Counted from the stretch's first letter, positions 11,117 to 23,431 are shown. The stretch: 64,000 bases of DNA from Armillaria gallica (GCA_037576215.1 JBANDB010000012.1:1612001-1676000); one strand, 5' to 3'. Notes: generated by a model not told the origin, from the sequence alone. Program-made: numbers and translations.

Positions 11117-11528
11117 CTTCCAGGATTGAATAATGGTAGGGGTATCACCGTAATATTATTAATGAGATCGTGCTAAGTCGATGGTTACAGGTAAGCTCTC
11201 GGATGAAATAAATGCATCACGAACCGTTTGAAGAAGTTTTAGACTCAGACTGTAAGCTCTGAGGCCAGAAAATCGTCAGCAAGCCCTGTGGGAGTGATGG
11301 AGGCACCACCAGTTAAGATGGGAGCTCTGTCGAGATAGTGGTACAAAATCTAATACAGATAACGAAGGAGGATCAGTTAGTGGATGAGTTATTTACATGC
11401 AAAGCTCTGAAGGTGAAGTTTCGACATGATCAGCCACCGTGTCACAAAGAGAGACAAATAGATGCCTTTTCAGGGAAGCCGTCCGGCGCCGAACATGTCT
11501 AGTTACCACCATCTTACACTGGGAGCAA
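11117..11528. promoter_or_regulatory. Divergent promoter region between HDAC and PER1 genes
   Basis: The starts of the deacetylase gene (minus) and the PER1 gene (plus) are 412 bases apart. The region must hold both promoters. The frame continuing upstream of the PER1 ATG is open to 11439 and would add a basic 30-residue extension before the signal peptide, which looks like untranslated sequence. Confidence 0.5.
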
Positions 11529-12596
11529 ATGAGGCTTACCACTTTTCTTCCTTTGCTGGCCGTATTTCCAGTGCAGGTCCTTGCATCATGGGGGGACAGA
11601 TCCAAAGACTTCCAATACTGCCTTAGTCGTTGTGAAACGGTGGATTGCGTCGTCCAGGAACCCGTGCCTCTATCGCTTAGCCTCCGTCTAACGCGCTGGA
11701 CATGCTCGGATAACTGCAAGTATCGTTGTATGCACGAAATCACAGCGCGCGATATTGCACTTGGAACGAAAGTGAAGCAGTACTACGGGAAATGGCCGTT
11801 CTGGCGTCTTGGGGGTGCGCAAGAGCCGGCGTCAGTAGCGTTCTCGTTGCTCAATTTTTTGGCGCATGTAAAAGGGGCCTCTCGGCTGCGCAGGGAGATA
11901 TCTAGCGAACATCCCATGCGGATATACTACCTGTTGTGGGCATTTGCCAGTATGAACACGTGGATCTGGTCGTCGGTATTTCATACTCGAGGTTGGTTTG
12001 CTACTTGTTGCTTTCAGCCCTCCTCTCATCTGGCTCTAGACACCCCGTTGACAGAAAAATTGGATTATTTTTCTGCTGCATTCACCATTTTATTTGCCCT
12101 CTATTTCTGTGTAATTCGCTTGTTGCACCTGTATACAAAACCACGATCCCGCCTTATTTTGTCCAATGATCTTCCTAGAAGCTGGTCATGGATACTGTGG
12201 ACATCGATATGTATCTTTGCCTTTGTGTGCCATATCACTTACCTCACTCTCCTTCCCCGGTTCGACTACGTCTACAACATCATCTTCAATTCTGTCGTGG
12301 GAATGACACACAACCTTCTCTGGCTCGTGTACTCCCTCCCTGCTTCAATATCTTTGATACGGAGATTTCCCTCACGACCGAAGACATATAGACCTCCATT
12401 TGTTAGTCGTGCCGCAATACTGGTGTTATTCACCACAGCCGCGACTGGCCTTGAGCTCTTTGATTTTCCTCCTTGGGGCCGAATCATCGACGCACATTCA
12501 TTATGGCACCTATCTACAGCACTTATAGCTCCCTCCTGGTATCAATTTTTGGTGGACGACTCACGAGATGAGAGTTGGCGGGAACATAGAGCCTAA
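11529..12596 (+). CDS. PER1: PER1/PGAP3-family GPI-phospholipase
   Basis: PER1 removes the sn-2 acyl chain of GPI anchors during lipid remodelling in the endoplasmic reticulum. The predicted protein is 339 aa from exons 11529-11991 and 12040-12596. It begins with a signal peptide (MRLTTFLPLLAVFPVQVLAS) and a Cys-rich lumenal part (CLSRCETVDC, CSDNCKYRCM). The family signatures WIWSSVFHTRDTPLTEKLDY and DAHSLWHLSTALIAPSWYQF follow, with about seven hydrophobic segments, as in the CREST superfamily of membrane hydrolases. The 48-base intron has no stop and is a multiple of three, so the frame stays open if it is retained. I call it an intron because removing it restores HTRDTPLTEK. The start at 11529 is chosen over upstream in-frame codons because it directly precedes the signal peptide. 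Confidence 0.92.
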   Translation: MRLTTFLPLLAVFPVQVLASWGDRSKDFQYCLSRCETVDCVVQEPVPLSLSLRLTRWTCSDNCKYRCMHEITARDIALGTKVKQYYGKWPFWRLGGAQEPASVAFSLLNFLAHVKGASRLRREISSEHPMRIYYLLWAFASMNTWIWSSVFHTRGWFATCCFQPSSHLALDTPLTEKLDYFSAAFTILFALYFCVIRLLHLYTKPRSRLILSNDLPRSWSWILWTSICIFAFVCHITYLTLLPRFDYVYNIIFNSVVGMTHNLLWLVYSLPASISLIRRFPSRPKTYRPPFVSRAAILVLFTTAATGLELFDFPPWGRIIDAHSLWHLSTALIAPSWYQFLVDDSRDESWREHRA

Positions 12597-13307
12597 TAAC
12601 AGTTCCCGTGTGGGAGTTTCTACTTCGTGAGTGCGCAGTAATTACATCTTGTGGCTGTTGAATAACGGCCACAAGTTTCAGTATCTATCGTGACGTATAA
12701 CCGGTCAAAACTATTGTATCACCATCACGGACTTTATCAATGCGACAATATTATAGTAATCGTCCTCGGCAGGCTGGGAATCCATGCCTCTGGACGCGCA
12801 TGGAGCCGAATGTGGCCTCCCAAAAAGGCGTCATCATCACAGATTCGAGTATCGCGGCCGACCCAAAACTTGCCCCGCTAAGCGGGACCAATTTGACACA
12901 TAATGCTATCCTTTTACTGAAACCTGACCAAATGAATGACCACAGTCAAGCACCGGGGTGTCGTCTTATCTTCGGATCGTCTAAGATCACATGCGACATA
13001 ATGTGTAGATTCCACTGTCAGTTTTGCATGTGTGTGCGACGTCCATGAAGGCTCAACCAAGCCGTGCCAAGGTCCGAAGGGAAATAACTCTCGGATAAAA
13101 GGAGACTAAACTCGACGCATGTATCATGCGCCAATAGTCAAAACTTCCCAGTTAGTGGATATTCTCTCATCGTTGTGGCGCACTATGCTGGAATTTTCTC
13201 CGTAGCCGACTTTTGTGCATAACACCTGATGATAGGACATGCCTACCCGGACCGCCGACTAGCATAATATATAAAAGTATGAGCTTTTTCGGCTTCGTCG
13301 CTCAAAC
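12597..13307. other. Intergenic with TATA box of the GH12 gene
   Basis: No gene is recognised in the first 600 bases. At 13268-13277 the sequence TATATAAAAG lies about 30 bases before the ATG of the GH12 gene and is a convincing TATA box, as often seen for strongly induced secreted enzymes. Confidence 0.6.
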
Positions 13308-14636
13308 ATGATGCTCTTCCATGCTTTTTCGATTTTGGCCGTAGCTGCTTTGGCGTCTGTTCTTGCGTCTCCCATACCTGATCAAGAAACCAAGCAGCTT
13401 GCAAAACGAGGCTCGGTGCTCTCTGGACAATGGGATACTGAATCTGAGGTCTGTCGGTTCTTTGATAAGTCGTCAGGATCCTGTAAATTTTCTCTGCGAA
13501 TCCTCATAGGCTAACGGGTATGTCCGATTCTTCGCTTTATCGCACCATGCGTTCGGTAGTTCAAACTAGCATCTTTTAGACGCTTTATCTTGGAAAATAA
13601 CTTGTGGGGTATGAGTGCTGCTACTAGCGGTTTGTGATATACGTTTTACATCCAAAATCATCATGCATAACTCAGTCATCTTCCAGGTTCTCAGACTTCT
13701 CAAGTTACGGCAACAAACGGGAATACAATTGCCTGGCGTACGACATATACATGGCAGGGTAAATCATGTTTCTTACGACCTTATATTTGACAATAATCCA
13801 ACATCAACAGGCGGAAACTTCAATGTGAAGAGTTGTAAGTTGTCCCGAAGAATGCTGCTGAGTTGCGACGTTAATACGCTTTTAGATGCGAACTTGGACC
13901 TACGAGTTGGGCTTGGTAAAAGCATCTCCTCTATCAGCTCTATCCCCGTTACTTGGACGTGGAGCTACAGCAGCGCTTCCTCTGGCTTGGTTGCGGATGT
14001 CTCCTACGACCTTTGGCTCTCAAACGTCGCCTCTTCTGGTGGCGCCTCGTCGACCTCGACTTTCGAAGTGTACTATCAGTTTTGTATAGGATGTTTCGTA
14101 CTACTGACCTCGCTCACTCTAGTATGATTTGGTTGAGCACCCGTGGAGGGTTTGTCGAATACAGCTGACTGAACTGCACGCTTTCTTGACTTTATCTTTG
14201 CAGTGCCGGACCGGCAGGCTCCCAGATTGGCACAGCGACGTAGGTCTATCCTTCGCACATTCTACTGCGTTGTTTATTTCAAGCCTTCTATAGTATCAAC
14301 GGTGTTACATGGAAACTATTCCAAGGCACTGTCTCAACTTGGACCGTCTACTCATTTGTAGCTCCCAGCGAGATAACGAACTTCAACTCTGATCTCAAAC
14401 CATTCTTGAGTGCGTACAAAATACGGACATTGCTTCTTGACTACTCAACTATCTGATTAGCCTATCTTACGTCCAACCGTGGTGTTCCGTCGTCCCAATT
14501 TTTGGTTCAAGCTCAGGGTGGCACTGAGCCTTTCATCGGTATGTGATACCATCTTGGACGACACCTATGTGCTTACGTTACTTTCACAGGTTCCGCTACG
14601 CTTAGCACCAGCGCGTACGCTATCTCAATCAACTGA
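13308..14636 (+). CDS. GH12 endoglucanase/xyloglucanase, secreted, 11 exons
   Basis: The predicted protein is 260 aa of glycoside hydrolase family 12, retaining enzymes that cleave beta-1,4-glucans or xyloglucan in plant cell walls. Exons are 13308-13448, 13510-13517, 13580-13629, 13687-13758, 13811-13834, 13886-14069, 14123-14149, 14204-14239, 14294-14409, 14461-14538 and 14590-14636 (783 bases, every phase consistent). A signal peptide (LAVAALASVLASPIP) is followed by a KR site that could be cleaved. Family landmarks are GQWDTES, LENNLWGMSAATSGSQ, VKSYANLDLR, the nucleophile motif TFEVMIWL (Glu about 159) and the acid/base motif GGTEPFIG (Glu about 242). Exon 2 is only 8 bases (GCTAACGG). 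No carbohydrate-binding module is present. Both catalytic Glu are intact, so the enzyme should be active. Confidence 0.9.
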
Positions 14637-15382
14637 GTGTTTGGTCCAAGAAGGACATAGCTTACACCGTGTTGATATATGAAGAATTCAAATTTAGTTG
14701 TCGCGTACGCTGTCAGTGATATATATTGATATCCCGCTTTTGCTCCTTCAACAGTCTGGGTCGAGTTCAGCTCCTCCTGCTAGTGATTACTTCTATTGGC
14801 GAGTAACTTGCGGGTACCATTCGAATGGACGAGCCGTATCGAGAATCAGTCATGGGAAGTTCCCTGGCAGTAGGATAGTTATGCAAGAAAGTGTACAGCC
14901 ACCACCTCGACGGAATGACATTTGGTAAAGCTAGCAGGTCAAAGCGACGTGATTAGGCTGGCAAGCCGGCTTCATAGATATTTGGCATTTGCGGTACTCG
15001 TAACTGCGGAGCGACGTGGAGTACTAGTCTCAGAGATCATGTAGATACTGCCGCGAATACATTATCGACAGACGACGAAGTCCAAACCTTACTTGAAAAT
15101 ACATTTGAGAAAACAAAATGATTGGTCTGTTGATCGACGCCGGAAGGGCGTGAATGTTTCGGCGGTGATTTCCCGTTTTGGCTTTCAACGCCAACGATGT
15201 CTGAAGCCGTGTCCGACACACCATTCGTAGTACGCGATACGCCTAATCAACCAACCACAGATGAAAACCATTTACTATTTATTTCGGCGTTATTCGGCCT
15301 CCAGTTTTGAGATGCCTGCCTGTACAACTGGCTATGCAGTCTCTCTCTCAACATTGTCGTCCTTTCGACAGCTACTCGAGCT
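14637..15382. other. Intergenic between GH12 and first DUF6535 gene
   Basis: The stretch has only short unsupported frames. Just before the next start codon, at about 15361-15380, is a CCTTTCGACAGCTAC sequence also found (with one or two changes) before the starts of the other two DUF6535 genes, so the leader region is part of the duplicated unit. Confidence 0.5.
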
Positions 15383-18300
15383 ATGTCAAACTCCATTGAC
15401 CAAGGAACGAGCCAAGCCGTCGTACACGACGAGACCACAAAGGCTGAAGAACGAGTAAACGAAGGAGGCGGGGAATACAGGTATAAGCCTGGGGTAGAGG
15501 CTGAAGAGATGCAAGGAGATGAAGAACTGGATGAAGTCCCCACGACTTCCCTGCCGTATGCTGTCAACCCAGCAAGCGCGAAGAAGGCTTTTGGAACAAT
15601 AAAGAGACCGAGTTTGACAGCTAAGAAAGGTGTGGAAATTGCTTGGTTCTTCGCTGTTTATCTTAAGGATGCTTTATAGCGAACGACCTATTCAATTACG
15701 AAGGAAAATATCCGGAGGATGCCCTCTATGAGGAGACGGCATCCAATGCGAGAGTCTGGAGAACCTACGAAGACGAAAGCAAGAGCCACGATGCCAATAT
15801 GGTCGAAGAATCTCGGGACAACGTGGACATCATGCTGGTATTCGTGAGTCTCCCTCGTTCTAAAAGAATTATATCATTACTAAATATGTCCAAGGCGGGC
15901 CTTTTCTCGGCGGTCGTCACGACATTTGTCGCCCAGACATACCAAAATTTACAGGCGGACTACGCTGCCATATCGGCGTCTTTACTCTTTGAATTGGTCC
16001 TCGTTCAGCGTGCTATTGTCAACGGTGCCATGGTCAACTCCACCTCCCCTTCCTCCCTCAATCCCAGCATTGCTTTTGTTCCCGCAGCCACGGACATCTG
16101 GGTGAACGGTCTCTGGTTCACGAGCCTGTTCCTCAGTTTGACGACCGCGCTCGTCGCCGTTCTCGTGAAACAGTGGCTTCACCACTATGTCGCCCTGCCA
16201 TCCGGAACGCCGCGAGACCGTAGTCTCACTCGTCAATTCCGATACGCCGGCTTTCAAAAGTGGCATGTTCAGGTCATTATTGGCCTCCTACCTGTGTTCA
16301 TGCATCTGGCTCTCGCCATATTTCTCGTTGGGTTGGCGGTTTTCCTGCATCCTCTCCAGGAGGCTCTATCATGGATCATCTGTACAGGAACTCTCCTTGT
16401 CTATGCAGCCTATGTAACCACGACTATCCTTCCCATGTTCTTCCCTCAATGCCCTTACCGTACACCCATCTGTGATCTCATTTATCTTTCCTTTCGTCGT
16501 ATCATACCAGAAATAACCTGGGTGAAAGATTATTTCCTTGATGCGTGGCGACGAGGAAATTACAACGACATGGTTCATCGTCTTCCTAATGTGAAGGCAA
16601 GGAGTTCAAAGTCTTTGACAATGGTGGAGTCCGAGCTTGTGCAGCAGATGTCAACGAACTTGGCAGCTGAAGCATTGGACTGGCTCTTCTCAGCCTCGTC
16701 GAACCCCAGCGTTCAAAGTATAGTCGTACAGTCCGTTGGGGGGCTGCCAATGGCGTCAAACGAGATGTTTGGACTTCAGCCAAGTATTCAAGCAGCACGC
16801 GGCGTACACAAGTCTTTGCTCAGAAGCTGTTTGCAGGCAGATGAGAACCAACCCAATTATGACAAACCGATGCCAGACATGGAGCTCAAAGTCGAACGCC
16901 TGCTTCGCTTTTATGCCTACCATTTCCGTTATATCATTCCTCCCGATGTCGATTCCTTCGAGCTCATCGCTGCAATCCAATCTCTTGATGTCCCTGGTCT
17001 GCAGGCCCGAGGACGACCTGCCGTCTTACTCAATTCAGCTGCGTACTTCAAGGACATCATACACCCGAGCCATTCCGTCAAGCTGCCGCCGATTTCTTGG
17101 TCTCGTCTTACGGTGCTAGCGGAGCGGGATGGTATCTTTAGCCCCCTGGATCCTGATAGCGACAATCATGCCAATATGTTTCCACTTCATCTCTGTACTA
17201 TCGTTTTACGTTCATTTCATGCATCACAAAAGGGCCTAAAGCAGGATTTTACGTCTCCGTTGGCTCTTGAATTCAAGGACGCGTTACCCTACTTTCCTGA
17301 TAAAATCTATGACGATGTTCTCAACATGCTTTCTAATTTTATCAGAGATCCACCTTTGGATCAGTCACCGTTGCCCAAACCTCTGAGGGTTTTTGTGGTG
17401 GCCATCGAATTCTTACTTCACAGGCTTTCTCTTCCCGGCTCTGATATATTCCATACGTTCATTCATACTTCGTTAACTGCTGCAGTTAATTGGGCCTCTT
17501 CGCAAAAGTTCTCATCCCAGGATGCTGCCGCTGTCATAACGGTGCTTGAGGGTATCCTTGTCGCTTGTGCCACACAAGAACGGGATGTAGAGTCACAGTG
17601 GAACAAGCTGTGCTATAACACTATCCACGCCTATCGGTATTCTCTCGCCGTCTCTCCTTCAGCTTGCTCTTTACATGGTCTCCAGTTGATGGTCGACTTT
17701 ATGACTGTCAATTGGGAGCAGCATCCACAATCCAATTTCTACCAATCTGACATTGCATGTTGGGCCCTGGCTGATCTTCTCGCAAACGGCATTCCTGCGG
17801 CTTATGCTGTCTTCCATGAAAGTCAGTGTTTGGACTTTTTTGAAAGGCATGCATTTCATGAAGCATCGGTTCGAGTCATCAGCGAATACGTCGCTGGAAT
17901 TTCTGTCATGCTACATGGAAGGGATGGAGTCATGGACGCGACCATGCTTCAGCAGCACGTTGACCGACTCCATGAACCACGCCATCTATTTACTGTGTTC
18001 TTGATCTTGGCTGCTCATAGTGCTGAGGAAACAGATCAGACTGTCATTCACGGTGACATCACAGCGCTGATGCTGCTTCGTCCACATGACGCAGCCTGGG
18101 ACGAGTGTTACAAGAAGCTTTATAATTTGATAGATAACGACGACGCGGACTTCTTCACTCAGCAGCGTGTTCCGGTTTCTCCCTCTGTTAATCGTGCATT
18201 GGAAGTACGGGAAATTCAGATTGAAAGAGACAATATCAAGTTTGCGATCAAACTGTGCGACGGCTTTTTCGCTGGTGTACGCGGTCAGGTGAGCTAATCT

Positions 18301-18452
18301 TCTGTCTTGAATAAAAGACGATCTTTCTCTTACCTTCCATCTAGGTCCCCTCGAACTTTCCGTTAGCACAACAAAGCCGCATACGATGCTTTCTAGGATG
18401 GTGTACTGGTCGACAGCCGGAGGATAAGTCAGACCGAGAACAGCACGTTTAG
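15383..18452 (+). CDS. DUF6535 membrane protein, copy 1
   Basis: The predicted protein is 970 aa from exons 15383-15629, 15680-15843, 15895-18288 and 18345-18452 (2913 bases in frame). Residues 1-85 are acidic and disordered. A segment with ARVWRTYEDESKSHD and DNVDIMLVFAGLFSAVVTTF marks the start of the DUF6535 domain. Four hydrophobic segments follow: AGLFSAVVTTFVAQTYQ, LWFTSLFLSLTTALVAVLV, IIGLLPVFMHLALAIFLVGL and LSWIICTGTLLVYAAYV. A PQCPYRTPICDL motif comes next, then about 700 residues of mainly helical, presumably cytoplasmic sequence. The last exon is not part of the long frame, but all three copies in the window carry a matching one (here FLGWCTGRQPEDKS), which supports it. DUF6535 proteins are widespread in Agaricomycetes and uncharacterised. 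Nothing suggests a function beyond membrane localisation. Confidence 0.85.
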
Positions 18453-18984
18453 CTGCTATCGACATTAGATTCTTTAAACATTGCTAACTTTATCGCTGCT
18501 GAGGCTTCTGGCCTGTCTGAATTTGTTGAATACCGCCCAATCCACCTCCGATAGTCAAATTACATCAGTCAGAAAGAGACTGACCTTGTCAAGCACCATC
18601 AACCCACTTCTTCAAGACGAACATGCATATCAAGCTTGACGCAAAATGGCAAGATGTTTTAGGCGATTTTTGGTGACCCCAAGCATCATTTATTTCTGCA
18701 CGAAGAAGCCTAAAGCACCAAGCTTTCCACGATGACGGGAAGCTTCACTGGTTCCGGCTCATTCGGGCCTCTCCAAAGGCAAGCTCAAAAGGTACTCTGT
18801 TTAAATTTCTCGTTGTGGGCCGATTTCTTTGATCATAAACTTAGATAAAGGAGGTTCTCGTAGTAGTTTGGTCCACCTTCAAGGCGCTGAATTAATGAGG
18901 TGCAGGATCGGTTCGATCACGAAATGATAAATCTAGCTGAAATCTATTCTCTAACTGACTACTTATTCATTCAAGTTCCTCAGG

Positions 18985-19039
18985 ATGATTTGGTTGAGTA
19001 CTCACTGAGGTTACATTGCTTATACCATCTCAATCAGCT
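18985..19039 (+). pseudogene. Possible GH12 exon relic
   Basis: ATGATTTGGTTGAG at 18985 is identical over 14 bases to the catalytic-nucleophile exon of the GH12 gene (14124 onward, MIWLST), and the next bases are similar, but the copy runs into a stop (MIWLSTH then TGA). Shortly after, CCATCTCAATCA resembles the last GH12 exon. The rest of the gene is not recognisable. The position, between two DUF6535 copies, fits a duplicated GH12-DUF6535 block whose second GH12 decayed, but the match is short. Confidence 0.35.
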
Positions 19040-19649
19040 TACAATCAGCAGTTCCAGAAATTTGTGAAAACTGGTTACATAAGCATGTGCTGGCGTCAGT
19101 GTTACAATGTTACAATTGAAGAGCCGCCAACGCTAACTAAAGCTAAGAGTAAACTCCCGACGGACCGAATTAGTAACTATGAGACTAGCTAAGTAGATAT
19201 GGGTACGAGAAAAGGTCAAAAAACAAATCGCATGAAATCCACCGAGTCCGTCATCAACCAGGAGATCCAGATTCCTACCCAAAACGGCAATCCCACGTGG
19301 TAAGGAGCGCACGGGCCATCAACAAGCTGGGTGCTGGGGCGGGAACGGCGCGCATAGCGAGCACAGGCGAAGCGGCCTGAAATGCCTCAGCAAGAAGCAT
19401 CAGAAAGATGATTGGTCAGAGAACGACCAGACGAAGGGGATGGAGAAAGGGATTTATGGTTGGATGCAATCCATTGGTTGCGGATGTCGTTGGGTTGCTG
19501 CGTGTCGATGTCGATACAATTTAGTAGGGATCATGACGGTGAAGAGGAATAGGTGGAGGGTTTCGCATGGAGTCTCCGAAGGTTAAAAGTAAAAATTGGC
19601 ATGAAAGTGAGCCAGTAGTCGAAGGTGAATGATAGAAGATGAAAAAATG

Positions 19650-19695
19650 TTGGTTTTGGTTTTGGTTTTGGTTGTGGTTGTGGTTGGTGGTTGTT
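19650..19695. repeat. TTTTGG/TGGTTG low-complexity tract
   Basis: Repeats of GGTTTT pass into GGTTGTGGTTG. It is a simple-sequence tract without coding sense. Confidence 0.7.
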
Positions 19696-19795
19696 ATGCG
19701 TGACCCACGAACTATCGACGACTACGGAAGGGTCTGTAAGGCCTCATAGTGCCGGAGCAACAGCGAACGTGGACCGGGAGCGGGTCGGTGATGGT

Positions 19796-19797
19796 GG

Positions 19798-19829
<32 letters not shown>
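19796..19829. repeat. GTT microsatellite
   Basis: About eleven perfect GTT units lie in a non-coding region. The tract should be polymorphic and usable as a strain marker. Confidence 0.9.
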
Positions 19830-20019
19830 CACCATGACTATGCCTTGCTGCGCATCTCTATTCGTGAATACGTCAGATGAAATGCAGAGGAAGAATATCT
19901 ATCTTATTCAGCGCAACCTTCCACCGATGTTTGCACCGAACATGTGACAAATTGATAGTGTATTAACAATCAACCCTAATCAACCGCCGACACCGCCCTT
20001 TCGACAGCTACGCGATACT

Positions 20020-23000
20020 ATGTCGGCCTCGAAAGAACAAAGCGATGCAGTATTCAGTCCATGTGGAGGGCCGAATCCCTCTTTCAAACAGGAAGAGAAT
20101 GTACCAGTGGCCCAGGGAGCGCATAGGCACGACCAGGAGATAGAGGCGGAACCTGGTGATGGCGGAGAGCAGGAGCAGGATGAAGTCCCCACCATTAATG
20201 TGCCAAATTCCACTAATGCAGCCGATGCGAAGAAGATTTTCGGGACAATGAGGAGACCGAATCCTACAGCTAAGAAAGGTGTGAAAAACCCTTCTTATAT
20301 TATGTGTCGCATCCCATGGGGCGCCAAATAGGAAATGACGCGTACAATTATGAAGAAAAATATCCAGAGGATGCTGTCTATGAAGAGACATCGCCGAATG
20401 CGGGAGTTTGGAGAACATATGAAGATGAAAGCCGAATTCACGACGCCAACATGGTCGAAGAATCTCTAGATAATGTCGACGTATTACTCGTCTTTGTGAG
20501 TCCCGTGGCTGCCTTGCTTTACTTCATTACTGAGCCATGTCAAAGGCGGGCCTTTTCTCAGCGGTCGTCACGACATTTGTCGCCCAGACATACCAAAATT
20601 TACAGGCGGACTACACTGCCATGTCGGCGTCTTTACTCTTCGAATTGGTCATCGTCCAGCGTGCTATTGCCAACGGTTCCACGGTCAACTCCATCACCCC
20701 TTCTTCCCTCAATCCCGGCATTGCTTTTGTTCCTACAACCACAGACGTCTGGGTGAACGGGCTTTGGTTCACGAGCCTATTCCTCAGTTTGACGACCGCG
20801 CTCGTCGCCGTTCTCGTGAAACAGTGGCTTCACCACTACGTCGCCCTGCCATCCGGAACGCCGCGAGACCGTAGTCTCACTCGTCAATTCCGATATGCCG
20901 GCTTTCAAAAGTGGCATGTCCAGGTCATCATAGGACTACTCCCTGTCCTTATGCATATTGCTCTCGCGATATTTCTTGTTGGCCTGGTGATATTCTTACA
21001 ACCGCTTCGGCAGGCCCTATCATGGATCATCTGTACAGGAACTCTCCTCATCTATGCGGCATATGTGACGGCGACTGTTCTTCCTATTCTCTTCCCCCAA
21101 TGCCCCTACCGTACACCTCTCTGTGATCTGATTTATATGTCCTTTTGGCATATCGTCCCGCGAGTATTGTGGTACAAAAAAAGCCATTTCCTCATCGCTT
21201 TTAGACGAGGAAACTTGGGCTGCATGTTCCACTGTCTTCCCCACATACAAGCCAGAAATCCGCAGTCGCTGACGGTAACAGAGTCCGTGACCGTGCAGCA
21301 TACATCAACGAACTTGGCGGCCGAAGCACTGGATTGGCTCTTCTCAGCTTCTTCCAATCCCAGCGTCCAAAGCGTAGTCACACAGGCCGTGGGGGGGCTT
21401 CCAATGGCATCAAGGGAGATATTCGAACTTCAGCCGAGTATTCCAAGAATACGTGACGTGCAAGGATCTTTGCTTAAAATCTGTCTGCAGGAGGATGAGG
21501 ACCATCCCAGTTATCAAAAACCAGTACGAGGCATGGAGCTCAAGCTCGAGCGCCTGCTTCGCTTCCAGCCTTACTACTTGCGTTATATAACTGCCCTTGA
21601 TGTTGACGCAATCGAGTCCACTGCTGCAATCCAATGCACTTATGATCACGACTGGCTAGCGGGGGGAAGGCCTTCTATTTGGCATGATCCAGCTATGTTT
21701 CTTAGGGATGTTGTACACCGTTCTAGAAAGCTGCCGCCGCTTTGTTGGTCTCGCCTTGTGACACTTGCACAGGAGGTCAACGCCTTCAGTGCCCTGGATC
21801 CTGATAATGATAATAACACCGATATGTTCCCCCTTGATCTCTGCTCTGCCGTCTTGCGCTCATTTGGCCCATCCCAGAGGGGCCTAAAGCACGATTTCAC
21901 ATCTCCGTTGGCTGTTGAATTTTGGGAAGCAGTATCCTATTTTCCAGACGAAATCTATGACAATGTCCTCAGCATGCTTTCTAAATCCGTCGGGGGTCCA
22001 CTTTCTGGCCAGTCATCGTTGCTCAAACCTCTGAGAGTGTTTGTGGTAGCCGTTGAATTCTTACTTCACAGACTTTCTCTTCCCGAGTCCGATCTGTCTC
22101 ATACGACCATTCGTCTCTCGCTGAGCAGTACACTCCAGTGTATCAAGCTTCGACAGACCTCGTCCTTGAAAGTCGCTGCTGTCATCCCGGTGCTGGAGGA
22201 CATTCTTACGGCTGCTATCATTCAACATCAACGCAATATACAATCACCTTGGAACCAGGTGTGCTATGATGCTGTATTGGCCTACAGTGGAACGTTTACG
22301 ATCTCCCCTTCAACTTGTTCAGTGCGTGGTATCCGATCAGTGGTTGATTTCATGACCATCGACTGGGATCACCCACGGTCCTATTTCTACCAATCTGATG
22401 TTGCGTGTTGGGCGATGAGCAGTCTTCTCGCAGCCCGCATTCCTGCGGCTTACGATGTTTTTCTTAACAGTCAATGCCTGGAGTTTTTCGGGAGCCATGC
22501 ATTTCATACTACTTCATCATTTGAAGTCCTTACTGAATACGTTTGTGGAATTTCCGAATTGCATGGAGTCATGGACGCAGCAACGGTCCAGCAGCACGTT
22601 AATCAACTCCACGAGCCACACAATCTTTTTACCGCATGCTCTATCTTAGCCACATACGGAGTCCAGACTCACATTCAGGCTCGTACTGAAATTCGCAATG
22701 CCATTACAGCACTGGCGCTGCTTCGTCAAGAAGAGCATACTAGAACCTGGAATGAGTGTCGCAGGAAACTACACGATTTGACAGATGATGATGATGCGGA
22801 ATTTTTTACTCGGCAGCGTATTGCCGTTTCATTATCTTTCAGTCGTGAATTGGAAGCGAAGGAAATTCAGATTGAAAAAGACAACATCAGATATGCGATC
22901 AAAGAACTCGACGCTTTGTTTGATGGAGCTGAACATGGTTCGGTAAGCTGATGTTCCTCCTTTGTCCTGGACGGCCTTTTTCTGATCATCAATCCAGATG

Positions 23001-23111
23001 TCCTCTTCGCTAGCATCAACGAGTCCCCCGGTGGGTTGCATGAATCGTCTTTTGGGATGGTGCATTGGCCGCAAACCGGAAGATAAGCTGGAACAGGTGC
23101 AACAAGTTTAG
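20020..23111 (+). CDS. DUF6535 membrane protein, copy 2
   Basis: The predicted protein is 977 aa from exons 20020-20278, 20332-20495, 20546-22942 and 22998-23111 (2934 bases in frame). It is collinear with copy 1, with the same intron positions and phases and a second exon of exactly the same length (164 bases). The membrane part is nearly identical to copy 1 (FVAQTYQNLQADYTAMSAS, LKQWLHHYVALPSG-type block read here as VKQWLHHYVALPSGTPRD), while the acidic N-terminus and the long C-terminal region have drifted. The last exon encodes NRLLGWCIGRKPEDKLEQ, which aligns with the last exon of copy 1. The tandem order in the same direction indicates local duplication. Function is unknown. Confidence 0.85.
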
Positions 23112-23431
23112 CTAATAAAGGCATGCTCTTCGGTAGCGGACTGTGCTAGGACACTCGTTGATCAATGGTTCTGCGTATTGGGTGTATTAAGGACTTACAT
23201 ATATCAAAGTCTACGGTCGGCCTATACTTTCGTAGCAGTACTTTACGTCAAGTTATACCCACCGACTGGATATCGTCTCTAGAGTTGAAATCGGAGCTCT
23301 AGGTCCTCGATATGACAAGGTCAATGTTGGCGTTTTTCACATCCGGCAACCGGCTACGTTAGCGTTCATGCCCATATCTAGAAAGGTCAAATTCCCAATA
23401 TGGAAATAGTGCTTTCTTCGCTTTCGCCATC
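23112..23431. promoter_or_regulatory. Promoter region of the PL14-like gene
   Basis: This stretch of 320 bases separates the DUF6535 stop from the next start. It contains no gene. It must hold the terminator of one gene and the promoter of the other. Confidence 0.4.

Larger units (their letters stand above)
18453..20019. other. Intergenic between DUF6535 copies 1 and 2
   Basis: No intact gene lies here. The stretch holds a short GH12-like relic near 18985, a TTTTGG/GTT-rich tract near 19650-19695 and a GTT microsatellite at about 19796. The promoter of copy 2 should lie in the last few hundred bases, where a CCTTTCGACAGCTAC leader motif precedes the ATG as in copy 1. Confidence 0.5.
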
